Positions 14,395 to 21,654 of a stretch of 64,000 nt of DNA are shown here, in pieces. The notes below the pieces were generated by a model. The model worked only from the letters and a program-made list of their open reading frames with translations, was not told where the DNA came from and did not search any database. How positions within the stretch are numbered: the first letter of the stretch is position 1; every line of letters begins with the position of its first letter. The position numbers and the translations under genes are program-made. This DNA is from JANJUB01 sp031386985 (GTDB taxonomy: Bacteria; Armatimonadota; Fimbriimonadia; Fimbriimonadales; Fimbriimonadaceae), in the NCBI GenBank assembly GCA_031386985.1, contig JANNCV010000016.1, forward strand, positions 310,001 through 374,000, written 5' to 3'.

Positions 14395-15267
14395 TTATTT
14401 CTTTGCCGCGATTTGCTCGAGGCTGAGGTCGGGGAAGTGGCGCTGATAAAAGTCAGCTTCTTCGGGGAGGAAGGTGGTGGTGGCGGGGCTAGGATTCGGC
14501 GCAACTTCGCCAAACCAGCTCGCTTTGGGCTGGCGTTCGATGAGTTCTTCAAACAATCGCGCAACCGGCAACGACTGCCCGTCGAACTGAACTTGGTCGT
14601 TCGTTTCCATCAGCGCGACGGCGAAGGGAACTTGGGCGGGAGTGAGCTTGCCGTCTTTCACGAGCTGGCTCACTTTGCGTGCGGCTTCGGTTTGCCTTTG
14701 TTTGGCTTCGAGTTCAAGGAATTTCTCGCGCCAAGGATCGCGCTCGGCGTTCCAGGGCTGCGCAAATTCCACGCCGCTAAAGAGACGCGCGGAGGGAACT
14801 CTCGGAGTTCGCACTAGGCTGACCTCGCGGATTTCGGTGAGCGCTTTATCGAGCCCAACCGAGAGGGAATGGGCCTCGCTTTGGTCAATCAGCGCGTTCG
14901 CTTCTTGCGAGAGCGCAATCTCGCCAAAAAGCTCGTCGCCAATGACTTCCACCTGGGTGAGATAGCCGATTTGCAAGGGAGATTGAGCGTGCTCAATGAG
15001 AATTGGGACGGGGAGATCGAAGGTTTTCGCGAGCCCAACCAGGGTCTCGCGGGTGGCGGTGACACCCTTAACGGGATAGTCACCGGCTTCGAAGAGCTTA
15101 GCCCTCCGATCCACCCATTCGGTCTCGATTTGAAGATACGGAGGAGGCTGAATCCCGGCCCCGACGAAGTCATCCAGCAACTGCTGCCGCTCCTCGGCCC
15201 CGAACTCGCGCCGCCCCCTATAACCCGGCCCCTGCCGAGCCGCCTTTCTGTAAAGATCAAGAGACAT
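14395..15267 (-). CDS. Mu gpI-like prohead protease with scaffold region
   Basis: This is the first gene of the capsid operon (290 residues). The N-terminal two thirds resemble capsid maturation proteases of the Mu gpI type. A conserved EHAQSPLQIGYL block (about residue 93) carries the likely catalytic His, and SVGLDKALTEIREVSLVRTPRVPSARLF contains the S-V-G and E-x-S-L-V motifs typical of prohead proteases. After about residue 185 the sequence becomes charged and helical (EKFLELEAKQRQTEAARKVSQL). It ends with an acidic, Pro-rich tail, as expected for a scaffold domain. The ATG at 15267 has no Shine-Dalgarno; TATAGT and TATATT hexamers lie just upstream and suggest a promoter at the gene start. 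No terminase gene precedes it. Confidence 0.78.
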   Translation of the reverse strand: MSLDLYRKAARQGPGYRGRREFGAEERQQLLDDFVGAGIQPPPYLQIETEWVDRRAKLFEAGDYPVKGVTATRETLVGLAKTFDLPVPILIEHAQSPLQIGYLTQVEVIGDELFGEIALSQEANALIDQSEAHSLSVGLDKALTEIREVSLVRTPRVPSARLFSGVEFAQPWNAERDPWREKFLELEAKQRQTEAARKVSQLVKDGKLTPAQVPFAVALMETNDQVQFDGQSLPVARLFEELIERQPKASWFGEVAPNPSPATTTFLPEEADFYQRHFPDLSLEQIAAKK

Positions 15268-15503
15268 ACGTTAATATACTATACGGATGTCTACATTTAT
15301 CACCCGGCAATTATGCGGGGAAATGAAAGAAGCTGGCCCGGCCCTGCGATTTAGGATCATTCTCAAACTGTGATCGCAGAGGCGATTCTGAATTGCTTTC
15401 TTGCGTTTCGGAGGCGGCTCGCCTACCGAGATTTAGGGAGTTAGATTAGAAGACTATTGGATCACAGTATGGTTTCCACAGGACCATAATAGGAGAATCA
15501 CTG

Positions 15504-16757
15504 ATGTCAAAGCTATTAAACGTGAAGTTGCTTCAACGAAAACTGGAGGAAGTGGCGAACCCTGAATCCCAACTTCGTACGGATGCTAGTGCCAAATGGC
15601 AAAATCGGTCGGCGGAAGTCCGAGAAGCACTTTTTTTGCACGAAGTTTCGAGACCAATCAAAGACGCCCTTGAGGCTTCAGCGGCCTTTCCAGGTGGAGT
15701 TGGTTACATGGTTCAGATGGACAGTGGTTTCGTTGGTTTCCATGCCGAGCAAGCTGGCCTCGCCCTCACAAGACAAGTGTTTCAAGGCTCCACGCCGAGC
15801 CAAGCGATTGCTTGGTTGGTAAGAGTCTTGGCGACGACGAGTGCCGAGGGTATCCGCGTCCTTGCTGTCAGAGGCGTCGAGCTTGACGGGCCACTGGCCC
15901 TAGGCCATGGCGTTACTTTGTGTCGGTTTTCTGATGTTCCAAAATCGAAAGTCAAGGATTGGGTGGCAGCTCCCGAAAGCGCTTCGTCGCTTTCATTCGA
16001 TGCCTTCTATGGTCCACCAACCGCTGCTTTAGTAACTCCGGTTCACATCGAGCCCTTTTTGCAGAGAGCCAATGATGGGGGCGCTCTTGCCCAGCCCGAT
16101 CCTCACGGACCCTCATCATTGCTTTACGACGCACTTCTTTCGCTCACAATAGTCGGTCCAGTGATGCCTATCGCTGCAGGCAGTTGGTTCCAGTTTGATG
16201 AAACTGAACTTGAGGAGGCAGCAAGTTTCTCGGGCTTATCGCGTGCACATTCGGACATTCGCCCACCGTTTTTCACAGAGGATCAACGAGTGGACCCCGA
16301 TGAAGTGACGCGCATTGTGCCCAGACTTCTTGGCCTCGCAGATCCGAAACTGAAATTAGCCATTCGTTTGTCTCTGCGGAGATTCCACCAAGCAATGATG
16401 CGACCACCTTATGGTGACCGAGCGCTTGATCTTGCGATAGCCCTGGAGTCCCTTCTCGTTGACGGTTCAGGAGAGATAAACTACCGAATTGGCTTAAGGG
16501 CCGCATTGTTGCTAGGTGGGCCAATCGACAAGCGACTTGAAACCCGAGCCTATGTGGAAGCTCTCTACGACTTAAGGAGCAAGTTGGTACACAATGGTGC
16601 ACTCGAGACAAAAATCAAGGTCAAGGGTGTGGGAAAAATTGATTCCGTGGCTGTAGTTGAGAAAGCGACCGGCTTGGTTGCGGAAGTTCTGCGGGAGGTG
16701 TTAGTGGTGGGAGAAATTCCTGATTGGTACAAATTTGAACTCACGGCTGATAATTGA
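15504..16757 (+). CDS. HEPN-domain protein (Apea-like), candidate RNase
   Basis: This 417-residue protein is preceded by AGGAG eight bases before the ATG. The C-terminal third is an Apea-like HEPN domain. It has a helix RALDLAIALESLLVDG, then YRIGLRAALLLG, then a helix ending in LYDLRSKLVHNG (about residues 353-362), which contains R-S-K-L-V-H, the RX4H signature of HEPN ribonucleases. The N-terminal two thirds (residues 1-280) look like a mixed alpha/beta region of no recognised family, perhaps a sensor. HEPN proteins often act in phage defence, toxin systems or RNA processing. Here the gene diverges from a phage capsid operon and is followed by a decayed HigA-like antitoxin. The role is inferred. 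Confidence 0.7.
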   Translation: MSKLLNVKLLQRKLEEVANPESQLRTDASAKWQNRSAEVREALFLHEVSRPIKDALEASAAFPGGVGYMVQMDSGFVGFHAEQAGLALTRQVFQGSTPSQAIAWLVRVLATTSAEGIRVLAVRGVELDGPLALGHGVTLCRFSDVPKSKVKDWVAAPESASSLSFDAFYGPPTAALVTPVHIEPFLQRANDGGALAQPDPHGPSSLLYDALLSLTIVGPVMPIAAGSWFQFDETELEEAASFSGLSRAHSDIRPPFFTEDQRVDPDEVTRIVPRLLGLADPKLKLAIRLSLRRFHQAMMRPPYGDRALDLAIALESLLVDGSGEINYRIGLRAALLLGGPIDKRLETRAYVEALYDLRSKLVHNGALETKIKVKGVGKIDSVAVVEKATGLVAEVLREVLVVGEIPDWYKFELTADN

Positions 16758-16817
16758 GTTAAGACACGTTCCGGTCCCTCGTGCCATACGCCGCATTCCC
16801 ATTGTGTTCTCCATCCG

Positions 16818-16979
16818 ATGCGCTCACGTGTGGCGCAACTTGGAATCACCGCGCGTAAACTCGCCAGGCAAATACCTACGAAACCGCCTCAAGTGAACGA
16901 GTGCCCAAGATCGTCCGGGCAAGGGAGCAATACCGCAAAACTTAGGCGCAGTCGCCGATTGCATAGCGTAATCAAGTGA
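16818..16979 (+). pseudogene. HigA/XRE-type antitoxin remnant
   Basis: A 53-residue frame begins with RVAQLGITARKLARQI, then PTKPPQVNE. This agrees with the helix-turn-helix of HigA antitoxins, in which L-G-(I/L)-(S/T)-A-x-x-L-A-x-x-(I/L) is followed by P-x-x-x-I-(S/N)-E-I. After NE the family continues with I-V-x-G-R; here IVRAR is found in another frame, eight bases further on. A T-A-x-x-x-L-R-R-like segment is found back in the first frame. The pattern indicates small insertions or deletions that destroyed the gene. Only one helix-turn-helix is left, so I call it a relic. It could also be chance similarity in a non-coding region. Confidence 0.35.
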
Positions 16980-17087
16980 GATGAGCGAAGGACTACGGTT
17001 CTTGGTGACCGAAAGTCTTTCAAGATGTCGAGTTCTCCTGATGGAACATACAACCCGAACTACCACATAATCTCGAATTGAGAAAAA

Positions 17088-17105
17088 GTGTAGCCTGTGC
17101 TACAC
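17088..17105 (+). promoter_or_regulatory. Operator-like dyad GTGTAGC-n4-GCTACAC overlapping a -10 hexamer
   Basis: The 18-base palindrome is perfect over 7-bp arms. Its right end overlaps TACACT (17101-17106), which stands exactly six bases before the ATG at 17113. A repressor bound here would block a leaderless promoter. The central 16 bases match a dyad upstream of the heme-porin gene at 42592-42607. Confidence 0.6.
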
Positions 17106-17112
17106 TTCTAGA

Positions 17113-17493
17113 ATGCCCATCGAACGCTACTTCGCCGTCGCATTCGTCATCATCGCCGTTTCCCACATCGTCCAGCCTCAGGCGTGGGTGGATTTCTTTG
17201 CCAATATGCGGAAAACGGGGCTGGCCGGGTTCATTATCGCCATGTACACCCTGCCTCAAGGGCTTGCGCTGGTCATTTGGCACAACGTTTGGGCGTGGGA
17301 TTGGGCGGTGGTCTTTACCATCTGCGGATGGGGAATGACGATTAAGAGCGTCAAGTATTTGCTCTATCCAAAGCTCGCGGATCGGATGATAGATGGGCCG
17401 GGGTCAAAGCCGCGGGCGTATGTCGCCGGCGGCGTCATCATGCTCTTCATCGGTGCCGCGATGGTTTACGTAGCCTTTATTCGTCCGGTCTAA
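17113..17493 (+). CDS. Four-helix membrane protein, unknown
   Basis: The 126-residue product shows hydrophobic segments at about residues 6-20, 37-55, 62-80 and 103-123. Conserved-looking polar points are HIVQPQAWVDFF after the first helix and a short cytoplasmic-type loop LYPKLADRMIDGPGSKPRAY before the last. It resembles small DoxX-like or DUF-type integral membrane proteins, but no diagnostic motif allows a name. The ATG has no Shine-Dalgarno. A TACACT hexamer six bases upstream and the overlapping palindrome suggest a regulated leaderless gene. It is a single-gene unit facing the minus-strand K/A-rich gene. Confidence 0.6.
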   Translation: MPIERYFAVAFVIIAVSHIVQPQAWVDFFANMRKTGLAGFIIAMYTLPQGLALVIWHNVWAWDWAVVFTICGWGMTIKSVKYLLYPKLADRMIDGPGSKPRAYVAGGVIMLFIGAAMVYVAFIRPV

Positions 17494-17602
17494 TCAAGGC
17501 AATGTTGCGCCCGAACGAGTATTGCTACGAAGTTGGTCAACCCAAAACTTGGCATCAGAGACAAGCCCGACTTCGATCGGCTCATCGCAAATGATGGGTG
17601 AA

Positions 17603-17632
17603 ACACAAAAGCACCACCCGAAGGTGGTGCTT
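17603..17632 (-). terminator. Rho-independent terminator
   Basis: On the minus strand GCACCACC pairs perfectly with GGTGGTGC around a TTCG loop and runs into TTTTGTGTTT. It lies 24 bases after the stop of the basic protein gene and ends the tsaB-murB-17656 run. Confidence 0.92.
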
Positions 17633-17655
17633 CTAAACTATTGACCCAAAGAACC

Positions 17656-17931
17656 TCACTCAGTTGGAGCTTCGGCTTTCTTGGTGGCTTTCTTTGGTTT
17701 CGGTTCAGCCTTTGGTTCGGCTTTCGCCTCAGCCTTTGGCGCTTTCGGTGCGGCGGGCTTCTTCGCGGCGGCTGGCTTCTTTACGGCCTTTTCAACGACC
17801 GGAGCGGTATCAGCTTTAGGGGCTTTTGCCTTTGGGGCGGCCTTAGCGGCTTTCGCCTCTTTAATCAGTTCTTTAACCCGCTCTTCTTTGCGGTGCCGTC
17901 GCGTTCGTATCTCTTTGTTCCTAACTCGCAT
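17656..17931 (-). CDS. Small basic protein with an Ala/Lys/Pro-rich tail
   Basis: The ATG at 17931 is supported by GGTGGAG eight bases before it. The 91-residue product has a very basic N-terminus (MRVRNKEIRTRRHRKEERVKELIKEA). It is followed by a low-complexity tail made of KAxKAxPKA and KPAAAKKPAAPKAPKAEAK units, like the C-terminal tails of histone H1-like and AlgP-like proteins. The N-terminal R-R-H-R-K-E-E-R helix resembles short basic proteins seen in Planctomycetes and relatives whose role is unknown. It may bind nucleic acid or the ribosome; that is inference from composition. It is the last gene of the tsaB-murB run and is closed by a strong terminator. Confidence 0.65.
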   Translation of the reverse strand: MRVRNKEIRTRRHRKEERVKELIKEAKAAKAAPKAKAPKADTAPVVEKAVKKPAAAKKPAAPKAPKAEAKAEPKAEPKPKKATKKAEAPTE

Positions 17932-17980
17932 CAAAAAATCTCCACCGGTAGGGTGCTTGGTTAGGATGATACCCGATGAC

Positions 17981-18934
17981 TTAGCTTCGGGACCGGTAGC
18001 GCGACCAATCGCCCAGATAGAGCACCTCTTCTTCAAGCGTGACTCCAAATCGCTCAAAAACTGCCCCTTTTCCCAAGTCGGCTAGGTTTCTTATCTCGGT
18101 GGCCGATGCCCCGCCTACGTTCACGATGAAGTTCGCGTGCCGCCGAGCAAAGGCGGCCCCGCCAACCCTCGTCCCCTGCAATCCTGATTTCTCGATCAGA
18201 TACCCCGCCGGTACGACGCCCGCCTTTTTGAGCCCATCCGGCAAATTATCCAGAGATTCGGCTAGCAATGGGTCGTTTACATTCTTGAAGAAGCTTCCCG
18301 CACTCGCCGGGGCTGGCTGCTTACCGATGCGTTGGCGTTGATAATCCCGCGCCTCCTCATAAATGTCTTTCGGTGCACGCCTAGGCAACTTCATTTTCAC
18401 CCGCACCAGCGCACAAGAAACCGAGTCATCTCGCCGCAGGACCGAATCGCGATAGGAAAACTCCATCCACGAAGGATCAACCCACTGATGCTCGCCTTCA
18501 AAAACGATCTCAAGCGAAGTCAAGAACTCACTGACATTGCTACGATATGCGCCGGCGTTGCTCACAAGCGCCCCGCCCAAACTGCCCGGAATTCCCACCG
18601 CAAATTCCAACCCCCCAAGTCCACGCTGCGCGCATTTAAGAAAAACATCTTGAAAAGCACACCCCGCATCTGCGGTTACGTCGCCATCGGCCCCAAAATT
18701 CAACTCAGATGATTCGTTGATCACGATCAAACCGGGCACTCCGTCATCCGATGGCAAAACGTTGCTCCCGGCTCCAAGATATGTTGTAGGGAAGGCCATG
18801 CTTTGCGCCCAGAGAGCAATGTCAGCAAACTCATCGGCCGTGGATGCCCAGGCGAAAATCTCCGCCTCCCCCCCCGCTTTTAGCGTTGTGTACGGAGCCA
18901 ACGATACAAATCGTGGGTAATCACGCTTGGGCAT
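17981..18934 (-). CDS. murB: UDP-N-acetylenolpyruvoylglucosamine reductase
   Basis: MurB is the cytoplasmic FAD enzyme that reduces UDP-GlcNAc-enolpyruvate to UDP-MurNAc with NADPH, the second committed step of peptidoglycan synthesis. The 317-residue product from the ATG at 18934 begins with PYTTLKAGGEAEIF and carries the FAD-binding motifs YLGAGSNVLPSDDG and LEFAVGIPGSLGGALVSNAGAY. It also has FSYRDSVLRR, the catalytic-serine segment AGSFFKN and the C-terminal RRHANFIVN. The YR-loop and length match the short type of MurB. The start overlaps the end of tsaB by 14 bases, so they are translationally linked. The other mur genes of this window are 30 kb away. Confidence 0.95.
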   Translation of the reverse strand: MPKRDYPRFVSLAPYTTLKAGGEAEIFAWASTADEFADIALWAQSMAFPTTYLGAGSNVLPSDDGVPGLIVINESSELNFGADGDVTADAGCAFQDVFLKCAQRGLGGLEFAVGIPGSLGGALVSNAGAYRSNVSEFLTSLEIVFEGEHQWVDPSWMEFSYRDSVLRRDDSVSCALVRVKMKLPRRAPKDIYEEARDYQRQRIGKQPAPASAGSFFKNVNDPLLAESLDNLPDGLKKAGVVPAGYLIEKSGLQGTRVGGAAFARRHANFIVNVGGASATEIRNLADLGKGAVFERFGVTLEEEVLYLGDWSRYRSRS

Positions 18935-19427
18935 AAGGCACCTTCGGCGTAGAAATGCTGGGCTCCAGCACGTATTCGGGCAAGAGTTGTTCCGGCGCAG
19001 TCTCCGCCAACTCGGAAACATTTGCTAGGGACGCCCGAGGCGTGGAGCACTCAGTGAATCCTTCACGAAGACTAACCGCCCCTTTCTCTCGAACGAAGAA
19101 GAACCCCTTTCGGCTCTGAATACAAGAGCCAGAAAGAACCAGATCAAATGCGCTCAACGAAGCAACCGGTCTATCCAAAGCGAAGCCCCAGCTCTTAGCT
19201 AGGGTAATCCCAACGCGAACTCCAATAAAACTGCCTGGCCCCCGATCAGCGCAAAAGCAATCAATGTCGCTGAGATCCATGTTAAATTCATTTAGCATCT
19301 CATCCGTAAGTTCGATAAGACACTGAGATGCCCGATGCCCCGCTTCGCGCTCCTTGGTCTTGACGAGTGATGCGTTTTCGAACAGAGCAACTGAGGCAAC
19401 CGGCCCGGATGCACTCAGAACGAGCAC
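18921..19427 (-). CDS. tsaB: tRNA threonylcarbamoyladenosine modification protein TsaB
   Basis: TsaB partners TsaD in making the t6A modification at position 37 of ANN-decoding tRNAs. The 168-residue product has the family core GHRASQCLIELTDEML and, in particular, DRGPGSFIGVRVGITLAKSWGFAL, which corresponds to the conserved G-P-G-S-(F/Y)-T-G-(V/L)-R-(V/I)-G segment. The usual A-I-D-T-(S/A) at the N-terminus is changed to LVLSASG. The C-terminal part is shorter than in E. coli TsaB (about 230 residues). This does not preclude function, since TsaB is an inactive scaffold. The start is a GTG. It lies 5 bases after the exported-protein gene and overlaps murB. Confidence 0.82.
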   Translation of the reverse strand: MLVLSASGPVASVALFENASLVKTKEREAGHRASQCLIELTDEMLNEFNMDLSDIDCFCADRGPGSFIGVRVGITLAKSWGFALDRPVASLSAFDLVLSGSCIQSRKGFFFVREKGAVSLREGFTECSTPRASLANVSELAETAPEQLLPEYVLEPSISTPKVPYAQA

Positions 19428-19432
19428 CCGCC

Positions 19433-20482
19433 TCAGCTTCCAGCCTCAATCCGCAAAATCTGCAAAAACTCTTTGATTGAATCCAGGTTTCGTGCTTCTT
19501 CTGGTTTCGAAGTCTTCCAATGAGCCAGCCAGTAAAAATCGCCCAATGATCCAACCGTATCCAAAGTCGCCAAGTAACCGGTTTCAGAAGCTCCAATCCT
19601 CCACACGTGGGCAACTTGCATTCCACTCTTGCTTAGTGTTGGTAGCGATTCCACGCGCGACTCAACCTTGTTGAAGAGATTGAGGCTCCTCGCACCCGCC
19701 TTTAAAAATCCGCTGGAAGCATTCGGCGAATCCACGATGGATTGTATCGTCACCTCAATAGATCCCAAGCCTGCCCGCGAGAAAGTCAAAGCGCTATCCT
19801 TGCCCTCAACCGTCCAATCCTTCGCAAACCTCACCACCACATCCTTACCGCCCGCTGTAACCGGCCGAGTTTGCTCTCCCATAACGATTTTCGCTGGCTT
19901 TGGCTTAGCGGTGGCGGTCAACACGGTGGTGCCGCCCCCTTTGCCCTTTTCTGAGTTGAGCACCTTGCGATTGGGATCAAAGGGAGTCAAAACTCCTCCG
20001 CCTTGAGGTTGCAAGCTCTGCAGAACTAGGCGCCATTGATATTCGGCTCGATCAAAAACGTCAGTTTTGGCCGTTAGACGGTAAACAAATTTCCAAAAAG
20101 ACTGCCCGTAAACCATCGCCGAGTCGGTCGTCATCTCTGCCTCGTCTTTTTTAAAACTGGAGCGGGTCAGCAACATCGGAACCGACAAGATTTCCTCTTG
20201 CCATTGCTTTACAAGCGTGCGCTTCAATTGGGAAACGATAACGGACTGGGCAGCTTCCCAGATTTCCTTGGTGCCGCTAAACTCCATTGCCCAAATCTCA
20301 ACGGTCGCCACCTGGTCAGAATCGGTGAGCGGAAACTCAAATTTCACGTTCGATTTCGAGTTTGTTACCTTCCAAGATTTCGGATAACTAAACGTGAGCG
20401 AAGTTTGCTTCTGAGTGAAAACGATCGCCTCCGGCTCCTGAATAGGGGCCAAGAGGGTGTAGGCAAGCAAGTGGGTAAGCAT
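19433..20482 (-). CDS. Exported protein with two PsbP/DcrB-like domains
   Basis: The 349-residue protein starts with a short hydrophobic signal (MLTHLLAYTLLAPIQ). It then shows two similar halves: residues 25-160 containing LTFSYPKSWKVTN, and residues 205-345 containing VVRFAKDWTVEGK. Both start with a strand, F-x-x-x-W-x-V, and both end in an 'x-x-x-x-L-x-x-L' helix. This is the outline of PsbP/DcrB/LpqN-type exported domains. The two are joined by a Gly/Lys-rich linker. No function can be assigned; such domains often bind lipids or act in envelope assembly. The ATG has GGATAGAG before it and TAAAAT 8 bases upstream. It is the first gene of the run leading to tsaB and murB. Confidence 0.6.
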   Translation of the reverse strand: MLTHLLAYTLLAPIQEPEAIVFTQKQTSLTFSYPKSWKVTNSKSNVKFEFPLTDSDQVATVEIWAMEFSGTKEIWEAAQSVIVSQLKRTLVKQWQEEILSVPMLLTRSSFKKDEAEMTTDSAMVYGQSFWKFVYRLTAKTDVFDRAEYQWRLVLQSLQPQGGGVLTPFDPNRKVLNSEKGKGGGTTVLTATAKPKPAKIVMGEQTRPVTAGGKDVVVRFAKDWTVEGKDSALTFSRAGLGSIEVTIQSIVDSPNASSGFLKAGARSLNLFNKVESRVESLPTLSKSGMQVAHVWRIGASETGYLATLDTVGSLGDFYWLAHWKTSKPEEARNLDSIKEFLQILRIEAGS

Positions 20483-20532
20483 CTCTATCCATTTTAGACG
20501 TTCGCAGGGCTTACTTGGAACGCACCGTTAAA

Positions 20533-20563
20533 TAAAACAAACCCCGCCACAAAGGACGGGGCC
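20533..20563 (-). terminator. Rho-independent terminator after the response regulator gene
   Basis: On the minus strand CCCCG and CGGGG (extended by one pair after a mismatch) enclose a 7-10-base loop and are followed by TTTGTTTTATTT. It lies about 30 bases after the stop of the receiver-domain gene. Confidence 0.8.
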
Positions 20564-20593
20564 TATTATTGCTCTCCGGGAACAAATATCGTT

Positions 20594-21007
20594 CTAGAGG
20601 TCGTAGCGCTTTCCGCCGCTACCATTTGGACCCTTATCATCAGCATCAGCGATTCGCTTAACGAATGCAACCAACTCCATAGGGTTAAACGGTTTAGTGA
20701 GATACATATCCGCGCCGTAATGGTAACCCTCAAAAACATCTTTGTCTTGTGCTTTCGCCGTCAACATGATGACGGGCAGACTTTCGGTCTCAGGTTCGCG
20801 GCGAAGAGTTTTTAACACCTCAAAGCCATCCATATAGGGCATCATTACATCAAGCACGACCATATTCGGCTTCTCGGAGCGAATCTTCTCAAGCCCCTCC
20901 TTTCCGTCAAAGGCGGTCACAACTTCGTAACCCTGTCGTTCGAGATTGACCTGAATCAACCTCACAATATGTCTTTCATCATCACAAACAAGAATCTTCA
21001 AAGGCAT
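20594..21007 (-). CDS. Single-domain response regulator (receiver domain)
   Basis: The 137-residue product is a CheY-like receiver with no output domain. It starts LKILVCDDERHIVRLI with the acidic pair. The phosphorylation site is the Asp in MVVLDVMMPYMDGFEV (about residue 53). The conserved Thr is in VIMLTAKAQ and the Lys in YLTKPFNPMEL, where phosphorylation switches the surface. The C-terminal GPNGSGGKRYDL is a short tail. No kinase gene adjoins, so it must receive phosphate from a remote histidine kinase. GGAG lies six bases before the ATG, and a TACAAT hexamer further upstream may be its -10. It has its own terminator. Confidence 0.9.
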   Translation of the reverse strand: MPLKILVCDDERHIVRLIQVNLERQGYEVVTAFDGKEGLEKIRSEKPNMVVLDVMMPYMDGFEVLKTLRREPETESLPVIMLTAKAQDKDVFEGYHYGADMYLTKPFNPMELVAFVKRIADADDKGPNGSGGKRYDL

Positions 21008-21066
21008 TCCTTACTCCAAGCGGTCAGATTGTAGCTCATGCTACCAGATTTTGCACGGGGGAACAG

Positions 21067-21654
21067 TTAAGAACTCCCCAATACATAGCGATTTACATCA
21101 AGGATTGTGACACCCATTGAGGTGCCCGCGTAGCGCACCAGGCAAACCGCTTCGGCGCAAAACTTTCCAATTTCCCCAACTCCGGCCACGCGGAGGGCTC
21201 GCCCGAGCGCACTTCGCGTAGATTCAGACTCTTGCTTGATCCGACCGAGCGGAATTCGTGCCTCAAATTCCTTGACCTCATGATTTCTAAGAATTGGGGA
21301 TAAGGCTCGTTCAATCTCACCGTTTAGCTGTTTGAGCGGTTCAATGTCACCGCCAACTCCCGCCCAAACAAATCGAGGCTGCAGATTAGTCGGCGATCCG
21401 CCCAAGCTATCCACCAAGAAATTCATTCGGCCGCACCTTTGAATGATTGGCCCGATGGTCTGATCAACCTGAACGATCTGTCCTGCCGAAATCTCACCGA
21501 GAGACGATAAGGTCAATACGAGTTCCGATGTTGGAGTCCAGCGAACCAAATCGCCCCCCGCCCTCTTGCGAACCTGGATCTGCGTTTCTCCGAGCGCGCT
21601 AGCAAGCTCGTTTGGAAGACGCAACACGAGCGCACAACGGTTGAGAACGTCCAC
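21067..21654 (-). CDS. 2H-phosphoesterase (ThpR/LigT)-like protein lacking both catalytic HxT motifs
   Basis: The 195-residue product follows the RNA 2',3'-cyclic phosphodiesterase (ThpR) family along its whole length. It starts RCALVLRLPNELASAL like the family's R-x-F-x-A-(I/L)-x-L-P. It continues with V-R-W-T-P-x-x-x-L-x-L-T-L-S-S-L-G-E-I, a central PRFVWAGVGGD, and FEARIPLGRIK before the C-terminal half. In active enzymes the first block is L-H-(L/I)-T-L-x-F-L-G and the second H-x-T-L-x-R. Here both His are absent (VLTLSSLG and ARIPLGR). It should be catalytically dead unless other residues replace them. The GTG start directly follows the stop of the BNR protein gene (TAAGTG), so the genes are coupled. 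Confidence 0.72.
   Translation of the reverse strand: MDVLNRCALVLRLPNELASALGETQIQVRKRAGGDLVRWTPTSELVLTLSSLGEISAGQIVQVDQTIGPIIQRCGRMNFLVDSLGGSPTNLQPRFVWAGVGGDIEPLKQLNGEIERALSPILRNHEVKEFEARIPLGRIKQESESTRSALGRALRVAGVGEIGKFCAEAVCLVRYAGTSMGVTILDVNRYVLGSS

Larger units (their letters stand above)
16758..17112. other. Intergenic region with a helix-turn-helix relic and operator-like dyad
   Basis: No intact gene is supported in these 355 bases. They contain the remnant of a HigA-like DNA-binding protein (16818-16979) and, at the right end, the palindrome and -10-like hexamer in front of the next gene. The rest shows nothing recognisable. Confidence 0.55.

Noticed and set aside
15367..15468. Inverted repeat ACTGTGATC / GATCACAGT upstream of the HEPN gene
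   Set aside because: Nine-base arms are 84 bases apart; such a pair can occur by chance in this length and no flanking structure supports a mobile-element end.
17641..18085. Gly/Phe- and Ala-rich frames opposite the K/A-rich protein
   Set aside because: These repetitive frames are antisense images of the AK-rich tail coding sequence and of the end of murB.
21067..21654. Active RNA cyclic phosphodiesterase
   Set aside because: Both His of the H-x-T motifs are missing, so activity is not claimed.
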